Source: Alphaproteobacteria bacterium
Lineage (GTDB): Bacteria > Pseudomonadota > Alphaproteobacteria > RS24
Length of the DNA: 16,605 bases
NCBI GenBank assembly: GCA_029248825.1
Contig: JAQWIP010000079.1
Location: forward strand, 1-16,605
Direction of reading: 5' to 3'
Shown: positions 1-7,228 of the stretch, piece by piece
Layout of the letters: each line of letters begins with the position of its first letter
Position numbering within the stretch: position 1 is the stretch's first letter
The notes under the pieces: generated by a model
Databases searched by the model: none
Told to the model about the DNA's origin: nothing
Seen by the model: the letters and a program-made list of their open reading frames with translations, nothing else
Program-made: the position numbers and the translations under genes

Positions 1-600
1 CGTGTGGTTGTGGCTGCGGCCGAGCCGGAAGTGGCCGATGCGGTTATCGAAGCGGGCGGCGAGGCTGTCCTCACCGATCCGGATTTACCGTCGGGTTCAG
101 ACCGCATTTATGCCGCCTTGCAGCAAATCGACAGCGCCGGCGCGCATGATGCGATTATCAATTTGCAGGGCGATTTGCCGACGCTCGACCCGCATTTGGT
201 GCAAACCACATTGGCCACGCTAGAGGGCTTCGATATATCGACTTTGGTGGCCGAAATTACCTCGCAAGCGGAGCGCGATAATCCCAATGTGGTAAAAGCG
301 GTTTTATCGCTGACCCAAGCCAATATGGGGCGCGCGCTTTATTTCACCCGCGCCACTGCCCCCAGCGGCGAGGGGCCGCTGTATCATCACATCGGCATTT
401 ATGGCTATACGCGCGAGGCGCTAGAAAAATTTGTAACGCTGTCGCCATCGCCGCTCGAGCAGCGCGAACGGCTAGAGCAATTGCGCGCGTTAGAAGCCGG
501 CATGTCGATTGCCGCCGCCGTGGTGGATACCGTGCCGGTGGGCGTCGATACACCAGAAGATTTGGCACATGCCGAGCGCGTGTTGAAAGAGGGAAACTAA
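1..600 (+). CDS. kdsB: 3-deoxy-manno-octulosonate cytidylyltransferase (CMP-KDO synthetase), 5' end missing
   Basis: KdsB activates KDO with CTP to CMP-KDO for the inner core of lipopolysaccharide, in the cytoplasm. The frame is open from base 1, so the gene begins left of the window; about 50 N-terminal residues, including the nucleotide-binding start of the fold, are missing. The visible 199 residues align by eye with E. coli KdsB: EAGGEAVLT, PSGSDRIYAAL, the NLQGDLP segment (QGDEP in E. coli, whose Asp binds metal), NPNVVKAVL, ALYFTRATAP, IGIYGYTREAL, SPLEQRERLEQLR, and the terminal GVDTPEDL. The Glu-to-Leu change in QGDLP is, as I recall, common in alphaproteobacteria. Three bases separate its TAA from pheA, so the two are probably co-transcribed. 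The gene implies an LPS-bearing outer membrane. Confidence 0.95.
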   Translation, partial: RVVVAAAEPEVADAVIEAGGEAVLTDPDLPSGSDRIYAALQQIDSAGAHDAIINLQGDLPTLDPHLVQTTLATLEGFDISTLVAEITSQAERDNPNVVKAVLSLTQANMGRALYFTRATAPSGEGPLYHHIGIYGYTREALEKFVTLSPSPLEQRERLEQLRALEAGMSIAAAVVDTVPVGVDTPEDLAHAERVLKEGN

Positions 601-603
601 GCC

Positions 604-1461
604 ATGGGAAAAATCGCATTTCAAGGAGAGCTGGGCGCCAATTCACATATTGCCTGCCAGACCCAATATGGCGAGATGGAGCCTTTGCCTTGCGCCACGT
701 TTGATGACGCTTTCGAAGCCCTGAAATCGGGCGAAGCCGACTTGGCAATGATGCCAGTGGAGAACACGGTCGCGGGCCGCGTCGCCGATATTCATAGGCT
801 TTTGCCGGGCTCCAATCTTTATATTATTGGCGAGCATTTCATGCGCGTAAACCACTGCTTGCTGGCTTTGCCCGGCACTCAGGAGCGCGCGCTGACCCAT
901 GTGCATAGCCATGAAATGGCGCTCGGCCAATGCCGTAAAATTATCGCCGAGCTAGAGCTGACCCCGCAAGTGGCGGCAGACACGGCCGGAAGCGCGCGCG
1001 ATTTGGCGGCCAGCCAAACGCCCAACCATGGCGCCATTGCCTCTAAGTTGGCGGGCGAGATTTATGGCCTCGATGTGCTGCGCGAAAACATCGAAGACAG
1101 CCAAAGCAATACCACGCGGTTTTTGGTCATGTCGGCGACCCCCGATGATGCCGAGCCAGAAACAACGGGCGCGCCAAGCGGTGAAATTATTACCAGTTTC
1201 ATCTTCCGCGTGCGCAATACGCCCTCGGCTTTATATAAAGCTCTGGGGGGGTTCGCGACCAATAATGTCAATATGACCAAGCTGGAGAGCTATCAGCCGA
1301 ACGGCTTTTTGGCGACGCAATTCTACGCCGATATCGAAGGCCATCCCGATAGCGAGCCGGTGCGATTGGCTTTGGAAGAGCTGAATTTCTATTGTTCCAA
1401 AATGGATATTCTGGGCGTCTATAAAGCCGCGCCAGAACGCGCTGCGTTAAAAGACGCCTAA
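604..1461 (+). CDS. pheA: Prephenate dehydratase, monofunctional, with ACT regulatory domain
   Basis: The enzyme converts prephenate to phenylpyruvate, the committed step to phenylalanine, in the cytoplasm. The 285-residue length fits the monofunctional type without a chorismate mutase domain. The catalytic domain covers about residues 3-175, with GxLGANSH at the start, PVENT at 51-55 and the hallmark TRF at 171-173. A C-terminal ACT domain (about 195-275) has the usual TPSALYKAL and LESY motifs that bind phenylalanine, so feedback inhibition is expected. The ATG lies 3 bases after the kdsB stop, with an AGAGGGA Shine-Dalgarno-like stretch inside the kdsB tail. The kdsB-pheA pairing is familiar from alphaproteobacteria. 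The gene ends 7 bases from the convergent nudC stop. Confidence 0.96.
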   Translation: MGKIAFQGELGANSHIACQTQYGEMEPLPCATFDDAFEALKSGEADLAMMPVENTVAGRVADIHRLLPGSNLYIIGEHFMRVNHCLLALPGTQERALTHVHSHEMALGQCRKIIAELELTPQVAADTAGSARDLAASQTPNHGAIASKLAGEIYGLDVLRENIEDSQSNTTRFLVMSATPDDAEPETTGAPSGEIITSFIFRVRNTPSALYKALGGFATNNVNMTKLESYQPNGFLATQFYADIEGHPDSEPVRLALEELNFYCSKMDILGVYKAAPERAALKDA

Positions 1462-1468
1462 AGCCGAT

Positions 1469-2413
1469 TTAGTCTGCGCCTTCGGCAAAAGCTTTCATCA
1501 GCTGATGCGCGATGGCCATTTCTGGCGGCACGCCCAAAGGCCCTTGGCCTGCCATGGAGGAAATAATATCGCTGCGCGAAACCCAATGCGCTTCTTCCAG
1601 TTCCACTTCATCGACCTGAATATCGCGGTGGCTCGCCTTGGCCATGCAGCCAATCATCAGGGAGCCGGGAAATGGCCAAGGTTGCGAGCCTAAATAGCTC
1701 ACACTCGAGACTTCAATGCCGGCCTCTTCCATCAGCTCGCGCGCGACCGCTTCTTCTAGGGTTTCGCCCGGTTCCATGAAGCCCGCCAAAGCGCTCAACA
1801 TGCCGTCTGGCCAACCGCGTTGGCGACCGAGCAGGCAATCCTCGCCATGGGTGGCCAGCATAATGACCACAGGGTCGGTGCGCGGAAAATGTTCGGTGCC
1901 ACAATTATCGCATTTTCGTTTATAGCCGCCCTCGGCGCTTTGGCTGGGATGGCCGCATTGGGCACAAAACGGCGTGCGTAAGTTCCAGTCCAAAATGCCT
2001 TTGGCTTGCGCCAGAATGGCCAGCTCGGTGCGCGACATATCGCCTGCCGCCGCGAGACCGCGCAAATCTTCAAACTGCCCCATGCCCTTGAATGGCCCCA
2101 TGTCTTCGGGCGCGCTCATATGGCTGATGTCGGCGGCAAATAGCGGTTTTTGGCGTCGGTTGAGGCCGAGGAAAACCACTTGCATGGTGTCGCTCCAAGC
2201 CTCGCCGAAGGCGGCTTTGGGCAAATAGCCGACATCGCGTCCATCGCCGGGCTGCAATTCGGGCAGAACCAGCGGGTTTAATTGCCAAAGCGGCACAATC
2301 AAGGCGTCATCAGAGGCCAATTGCGCGGCCACCCAATCTGGGTTGGGGCGTAAATGGCCAGCCCGATCGAGCGGATTATTGGCGAACATAATGGGGTTAT
2401 CGGGCAGGGCCAT
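1469..2413 (-). CDS. nudC: NAD(+)/NADH pyrophosphatase, Nudix family (NudC)
   Basis: NudC cleaves NAD(H) to NMN(H) and AMP; the family also removes NAD caps from RNA 5' ends. The 314-residue protein has an N-terminal NUDIX-like domain (about 5-140), a zinc ribbon with Cys150, Cys153, Cys168 and Cys171, and a catalytic Nudix domain. A complete Nudix box runs from Gly211 to Ile233 (G-x5-E-x7-RELMEEAGI). The SQPWPFPGS motif at 243-251 is the signature separating NADH pyrophosphatases from other Nudix enzymes. The ATG is preceded by GGAGA five bases upstream. It is transcribed away from the SRP RNA and dnaX, and is convergent with pheA. An unexplained open frame ends two bases before its start (see 2416-2529). 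Confidence 0.96.
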   Translation of the reverse strand: MALPDNPIMFANNPLDRAGHLRPNPDWVAAQLASDDALIVPLWQLNPLVLPELQPGDGRDVGYLPKAAFGEAWSDTMQVVFLGLNRRQKPLFAADISHMSAPEDMGPFKGMGQFEDLRGLAAAGDMSRTELAILAQAKGILDWNLRTPFCAQCGHPSQSAEGGYKRKCDNCGTEHFPRTDPVVIMLATHGEDCLLGRQRGWPDGMLSALAGFMEPGETLEEAVARELMEEAGIEVSSVSYLGSQPWPFPGSLMIGCMAKASHRDIQVDEVELEEAHWVSRSDIISSMAGQGPLGVPPEMAIAHQLMKAFAEGAD

Positions 2414-2418
2414 GGCTA

Positions 2419-2423
2419 TCTCC
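2419..2423 (-). promoter_or_regulatory. Ribosome binding site of nudC
   Basis: GGAGA on the minus strand lies five bases before the nudC ATG and supports that start. It overlaps the last sense codons of the possible remnant frame. Confidence 0.6.
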
Positions 2424-2426
2424 AGA

Positions 2427-2485
2427 CGAAGGCTTGAAACTCTGGCGCCAGATTGGCACGGCTTTTCTTTAGGGGCAAGCCTTCG
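2427..2485. repeat. 10-bp perfect inverted repeat with a nested 12-bp palindrome
   Basis: CGAAGGCTTG at 2427-2436 is matched exactly by CAAGCCTTCG at 2476-2485. The 39-base interval contains the perfect 12-bp palindrome TCTGGCGCCAGA (2441-2452). The element lies in the divergent region between nudC and the SRP RNA gene. It could fold in a nudC leader RNA or bind a dimeric regulator. There is no T-run at either side, so it is not a classic intrinsic terminator. Confidence 0.45.
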
Positions 2486-2559
2486 CCGCCTTCTCTCAAT
2501 TTGCCCAGATTTTTATCGCCCGCGACCAGCTAAAGGGTGGCCTCGGCTCCAGCCTCTGC

Positions 2560-2565
2560 TATAAA
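2560..2565 (+). promoter_or_regulatory. Candidate -10 element for the SRP RNA gene
   Basis: TATAAA lies 6 to 8 bases before the first paired bases of the predicted SRP RNA, the right distance for a -10 hexamer. I see no good -35 hexamer 16 to 18 bases upstream (the bases there read roughly GTGGCC), so the promoter call is tentative. Confidence 0.35.
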
Positions 2566-2567
2566 GG

Positions 2568-2671
2568 AGGAGAGAGATTGGCGGCGGACGCACCCCTCGC
2601 CAACCGGGTCAGATCCGAAAGGAAGCAGCCCTAACGAGTTTGTTGCGGGTTGCCTGTCCAGTCTCTCACCT
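2568..2671 (+). ncRNA. ffs: Signal recognition particle RNA, small bacterial 4.5S type
   Basis: The RNA is the scaffold of the bacterial SRP, binding the Ffh M domain and helping Ffh engage FtsY during co-translational membrane targeting. The conserved apical domain is clear at about 2607-2630: GGTCAGATCC, a GAAA tetraloop at 2617-2620, then GGAAGCAGCC. Outer helices also form: CTCG (2596-2599) with CGAG (2635-2638), CCC with GGG, GGAC (2586-2589) with GTCC (2656-2659), or alternatively an uninterrupted 10-bp helix of 2572-2581 with 2658-2667. Extra pairs at 2568-2570 and 2669-2671 set the approximate ends; both are inferred from pairing and may be off by several bases. Its place just before dnaX is typical of alphaproteobacteria. 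I see no strong terminator before dnaX. Confidence 0.93.
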
Positions 2672-2719
2672 AATTTCGCAAAGCCCCAAGCGTTCACGAT
2701 AGCAGGTAGTTCAAACGGC

Positions 2720-4687
2720 ATGACATCGGATGAGAATGAAAATCAGTTGGACGCAACCGCCCCTCTAGAGGATGCGCCTCTACAAGAAGAGACCAGCGCG
2801 CCCGCGTTTTCCGACGAAGCGCCCGGCTTTGATATGTTGGCAGATGCCGATAGCGATAATGACGTTCCCGCAGCCGAGGCGGGCGATAGCTATAAAGTGC
2901 TGGCGCGCAAATATCGGCCGCGCAATTTCGAAGACCTCATCGGCCAAGAAGCCATGGTGCAAACGCTAACCAATGCGTTTGAGACGGGGAGCATTGCCCA
3001 TGCCTTTATGCTGACGGGCGTGCGCGGCGTCGGCAAAACCACCACGGCGCGGATTTTGGCGCGCGCCCTGAATTATCATTCCGACACAGTGCAAGCGCCG
3101 AGTGTGGCTTTGGCCGAAGCGGGCGCGCATTGCGAGGCCATTATGGATGGCACCCATGTGGATGTCATTGAAATGGATGCGGCCTCGCGCACGGGCATTG
3201 GCGACATTCGCGAGATTATCGAGAACGTGCGCTATATGCCCGCCTCGGCGCGCTATAAAGTCTATATTATTGATGAGGTGCATATGCTCTCCAAGGCGGC
3301 GTTTAATGGCCTGCTAAAAACGCTGGAAGAGCCGCCCGAACATGTGAAATTTATTTTCGCCACCACGGAAATTCGCCAAGTCCCCGTCACCGTTCTCTCG
3401 CGTTGTCAGCGCTTTGATTTGCGCCGCCTAAGCCTCGACGATACGCAAAAATTGCTGAGCAAAGTTTGCGCCGCCGAAACGGTAGATTTGCCCGATGAGG
3501 GTTTGAAACTCATCGCGCGCGCCGCCGATGGCTCGGCGCGCGATGCGCTATCGCTGCTCGACCGTGCTTTGGCGCATATGGATGCTGATACGCCATTGAG
3601 CGAAGAAACCATGCGCGCCCTTTTGGGGCTGGCCGACCGAGGCCGCGTGTTCGATCTCTTCGACATGCTGATGCGCGCCAAGGTGCCAGAGGCGCTGGAA
3701 GAATTTGAAGCGCAATATGCTATGGGCGCCGATCCCGTGGTGATTTTGGCCGATTTGGCCGAGCTGACCCATTGGTTGACGCGATTGAAATTTGTCCCTG
3801 CGGCGCTGGAAGACGTGGCCTTTTCGGCCGAGCTGCGGGCGCGGGGCAAGGCGGCTTCCGAGCAATTATCGACGCCTGCCTTATCGCGCGTTTGGCAGGT
3901 TTTATTGGCCGGTCACGAAGATGTGCCGCGCGCCATGAACGCCAAAGCGGCCTGCGAAATGGTGCTTATTCGTCTGGCGCATTTGGCCAATACGCCAACG
4001 CCAGAAGAGTTGATTAAGCAATTTGAAAGCGCGCCGGCTGGCACGCCAAGCCCTTTTGCAGCTGCTGCGCCTGCTGTCAGCCCTTCGGCTTCCCAAGCCA
4101 CGCCGCCCTCGGCTGGCCAAGCCACGCCGCCTTCGGCTCTCCAAGCCATGCCGCCTTCGGCTGGCCCGACGATGAGCACAGCTGCGCCGCAAGCCGCGCC
4201 AGTCGTGCAATTCAGCGCGCCGGTCTTGCAAGATTTTCAGGCAGTCATTGATTTGGCCGCCGACAAGCGCGACATCGCTTTGAAATATGCGCTCGAAAAC
4301 GGCGTGCATTTGGTGTCTTTTGAGGCGGCGGCTGGTGAACGCGCAGGTCGCCTTGAGCTGCGCCTCGCCGATGGGCAAGATAATATCGCCCAAGACCTGA
4401 CCAAGAAATTACGCGAATGGACCGGGCGAGCCTGGGTGGTGTCGCTATCGAACGAACCAGGCGCGGCGACTTTGGGAACCGTCAAACGCTCGGCGGCCGA
4501 ACAGCGCGAAGACAAGGCCCGCGAAGACCCATATGTGCAGGCCGCCTTGGGGGCGTTTCCAGGCGCCGAGATATTATCGGTTAGCGAATTTATGGCGACC
4601 GCCAGCAGCGAGGCTTTGCCCGCCGCGCCCGACGAGATAGACGAAGATAGCGATGGCAATTTGGCCGATGAGACGAGCGAGACTTAA
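2720..4687 (+). CDS. dnaX: DNA polymerase III subunits gamma/tau
   Basis: DnaX is the AAA+ motor of the clamp loader that puts the beta clamp on DNA and, as tau, ties polymerase cores together. I chose the ATG at 2720 (655 residues) because the longer frame from 2537 runs through the SRP RNA. After an acidic leader (1-55), the ATPase has YKVLARKYRPRNFEDLIGQ (58-76), Walker A GVRGVGKT (100-107), Walker B DEVH (185-188), ATTE, the SRC motif (227-229) and GSARDALSLLD (271-281). Only one Cys (138) stands where E. coli has a four-Cys zinc module. A Pro/Ala/Ser linker with a short tandem repeat (about 455-495) precedes the C-terminal tau-specific domain. I see no slippery site, so a full-length product is expected. 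The stop overlaps the recR start by one base. Confidence 0.96.
   Translation: MTSDENENQLDATAPLEDAPLQEETSAPAFSDEAPGFDMLADADSDNDVPAAEAGDSYKVLARKYRPRNFEDLIGQEAMVQTLTNAFETGSIAHAFMLTGVRGVGKTTTARILARALNYHSDTVQAPSVALAEAGAHCEAIMDGTHVDVIEMDAASRTGIGDIREIIENVRYMPASARYKVYIIDEVHMLSKAAFNGLLKTLEEPPEHVKFIFATTEIRQVPVTVLSRCQRFDLRRLSLDDTQKLLSKVCAAETVDLPDEGLKLIARAADGSARDALSLLDRALAHMDADTPLSEETMRALLGLADRGRVFDLFDMLMRAKVPEALEEFEAQYAMGADPVVILADLAELTHWLTRLKFVPAALEDVAFSAELRARGKAASEQLSTPALSRVWQVLLAGHEDVPRAMNAKAACEMVLIRLAHLANTPTPEELIKQFESAPAGTPSPFAAAAPAVSPSASQATPPSAGQATPPSALQAMPPSAGPTMSTAAPQAAPVVQFSAPVLQDFQAVIDLAADKRDIALKYALENGVHLVSFEAAAGERAGRLELRLADGQDNIAQDLTKKLREWTGRAWVVSLSNEPGAATLGTVKRSAAEQREDKAREDPYVQAALGAFPGAEILSVSEFMATASSEALPAAPDEIDEDSDGNLADETSET
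4082..4177 (+). repeat. 24-bp tandem repeat in the dnaX linker
   Basis: Three near-identical 24-bp units start at 4082, 4106 and 4130, followed by a degraded fourth at 4154. Each encodes eight residues of the pattern SAxQATPP (third unit SALQAMPP). The repeat keeps the reading frame and lies in the disordered Pro/Ala-rich linker between the ATPase/lid region and the C-terminal domain. Confidence 0.85.
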
Positions 4688-5274
4688 TGGCCGGCCCAGA
4701 AATTGAAGCGCTGGTTAAATATCTCGCCCGATTGCCCGGCCTCGGCCCTCGCTCGGCGCGGCGCGCGGTTTTGCAACTCATGCGGCGGCGCGAGAGCTTG
4801 CTTATTCCGCTATCCGAAGCTTTGGGCGTGGCGCGCGATAAAATCGTGACCTGCAAAACCTGCGGCAATATTGACACCTCCGACCCTTGCACGATTTGCG
4901 CCGATGCGCGCCGCGATGACACGATTTTATGTGTCGTCGAAGATGTGGGCGACCTGTGGGCTTTGGAGCGCGCGCAAGCTTTGCGCGGGCGCTATCATAT
5001 TTTGGGCGGCACCCTATCGGCGCTCGATGGCATTGGCCCCGAAGAGTTAAACCTCGAGAGCTTGCGCACGCGCTGTGCGTCGCCGCAAGTGAGCGAAATT
5101 ATTCTCGCCACCAGTGCCACGGTCGAAGGCCAAACCACGGCGCATTTCATCACCGATATGCTGGCCGATTTGGAGGTGCGGGTGACGCGCCTCGCGCATG
5201 GCGTGCCGGTGGGCGGGGAATTGGATTATCTCGATGATGGAACGCTTTTGGCAGCGATGAAGTCGCGCCGCTAA
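4687..5274 (+). CDS. recR: Recombination mediator RecR
   Basis: RecR works with RecO (and RecF) to load RecA on SSB-coated gaps during recombinational repair. The 195-residue length is normal. The N-terminal helix-hairpin-helix is visible as LPGLGPRSARRAVLQ (about 16-30). A zinc finger follows with Cys56, Cys59, Cys68 and Cys71. The TOPRIM domain starts at about 80 (LCVVEDVGDLWALE) and contains YHILGGTLSALDGIGPE (103-119). The start codon shares one base with the dnaX stop (TAATG), so translational coupling to dnaX is likely. In most bacteria ybaB/ebfC sits between these two genes; here there is no room for it. The stop lies six bases from the convergent rmuC stop. Confidence 0.97.
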   Translation: MAGPEIEALVKYLARLPGLGPRSARRAVLQLMRRRESLLIPLSEALGVARDKIVTCKTCGNIDTSDPCTICADARRDDTILCVVEDVGDLWALERAQALRGRYHILGGTLSALDGIGPEELNLESLRTRCASPQVSEIILATSATVEGQTTAHFITDMLADLEVRVTRLAHGVPVGGELDYLDDGTLLAAMKSRR

Positions 5275-5280
5275 TTGGAT

Positions 5281-6528
<1,248 letters not shown>

Positions 6529-6541
6529 GCCCCCAATCTAT

Positions 6542-6562
6542 CCGATTCGCCACGCCGATTCG
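6542..6562. repeat. Paired 8-bp direct repeat, each with a GANTC site
   Basis: CCGATTCG occurs at 6542-6549 and again at 6555-6562, 13 bp apart start to start, in the rmuC/def intergenic region about 10 bp upstream of the def -35 hexamer. Each copy contains GATTC, a GANTC site that is the target of the cell-cycle methylase CcrM in many alphaproteobacteria. A regulator-binding role is inference. Confidence 0.5.
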
Positions 6563-6571
6563 GGCTGTCTC

Positions 6572-6600
6572 TTGACGCTGTCCCGCACAAGGCGTATTTC
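6572..6600 (+). promoter_or_regulatory. Candidate sigma-70 type promoter for def-fmt-truA
   Basis: TTGACG (6572-6577) and TATTTC (6595-6600) are separated by exactly 17 bp. The predicted transcription start, six to eight bases after the -10, falls at 6606-6608, on or just before the def ATG at 6608. This suggests a leaderless message. The -35 matches the consensus at five of six positions, the -10 at three of six. Confidence 0.55.
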
Positions 6601-6607
6601 ATAAGCC

Positions 6608-7219
6608 ATGGCGATACGCAAAATCATCGAAGTGCCGGACAAGCGGCTGAAAACCATATCCGCGCCCGTGGCCGAGGTAACCGACGCCACGCGCGCCCTC
6701 ATGGACGACATGTTAGACAGCATGTATGCAGCCGTCGGCATTGGTCTGGCGGCCATTCAAATCGGCGTGGCCGAACGGGTGGTGGTGATGGATTTGAAAG
6801 GCAAATCGGACCCTGACGCCGACCTTCTCGTCGAAAAGGGCGGGCTTATTGAAGAGGGCGAGGCTGATGAAGACGACCCTTTGGCCGATGAGGGGCCGCG
6901 CTATTTCGTTAATCCAGAAGTGGTTTGGACATCGAAAGAGACCCATAATTATCAAGAAGGCTGCCTGTCGGTGCCAAGTTTTTACGATGACGTGGAGCGC
7001 CCCGCGCAATGCCGCGTGAAGTTTTTAGACTATGACGGCAAGCCGCAAGAATTGGAATGCGACGGGCTATTGGCCACCTGCATTCAACATGAAATTGACC
7101 ATTTGAACGGTATTGTTTTTCTCGATCACTTGTCGCGGTTAAAGCGGCAAATGGTGCTGAAGAAAATGCGCAAAGCCGAGCGCGAAAAACAGGCCGATGC
7201 TGCCTCTGGCTCGTTTTAG
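6608..7219 (+). CDS. def: Peptide deformylase
   Basis: Def removes the formyl group from the N-terminal methionine of new proteins at the ribosome, using a bound metal (usually iron). The 203-residue protein shows all three family motifs: GIGLAAIQIG (44-53; GxGLAxxQ), EGCLS (117-121) and HEIDH (161-165). The metal ligands are Cys119, His161 and His165, with Glu162 as the catalytic base. It is longer than E. coli Def (169 residues), chiefly through an acidic insert at about 65-97 between two core strands. An in-frame TAA at 6602-6604 fixes this ATG as the earliest start. No Shine-Dalgarno sequence precedes it, in keeping with leaderless translation. It heads a def-fmt-truA cluster. Confidence 0.96.
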   Translation: MAIRKIIEVPDKRLKTISAPVAEVTDATRALMDDMLDSMYAAVGIGLAAIQIGVAERVVVMDLKGKSDPDADLLVEKGGLIEEGEADEDDPLADEGPRYFVNPEVVWTSKETHNYQEGCLSVPSFYDDVERPAQCRVKFLDYDGKPQELECDGLLATCIQHEIDHLNGIVFLDHLSRLKRQMVLKKMRKAEREKQADAASGSF

Positions 7220-7228
7220 GAACGCCCG

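Larger units (their letters stand above)
2416..2529 (-). pseudogene. Possible 3' remnant of an unidentified gene upstream of nudC
   Basis: On the minus strand an open frame of 37 codons ends with TAG two bases before the nudC ATG, the spacing expected for an operon partner. It begins directly after an in-frame TAG (2530-2532) and has no ATG or GTG start; the first possible start is an internal TTG. The translation begins LVAGDKNLGKLREGG and ends NLAPEFQAFVWR. It has a mixed, protein-like composition and codons similar to neighbouring genes (GGC, AAA, GCC). I do not recognise the family. It could be the tail of a lost gene or a chance open frame. Because it also carries the nudC ribosome binding site, it may be kept as leader sequence. 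Confidence 0.3.

Noticed and set aside
1458..1472. Small hairpin (CTAAA, 5-base loop, TTTAG) between pheA and nudC as a bidirectional terminator
   Set aside because: The stem is only five weak base pairs with no T-run, and it includes stop codon bases of both genes.
2537..2719. Longer dnaX reading frame starting at 2537
   Set aside because: This stretch is the SRP RNA gene; its translation has no DnaX similarity. The ATG at 2720 gives a normal DnaX N-terminus.
2530..2721. 63-codon minus-strand open frame across the SRP RNA gene
   Set aside because: The region is explained by a conserved structural RNA. The frame is in register with the possible remnant at 2416-2529, but an in-frame TAG divides them.
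4300..4520. Programmed frameshift in dnaX producing a short gamma protein
   Set aside because: I found no A-rich slippery heptamer or poly-A tract in the linker or downstream, so only the full-length product is supported.
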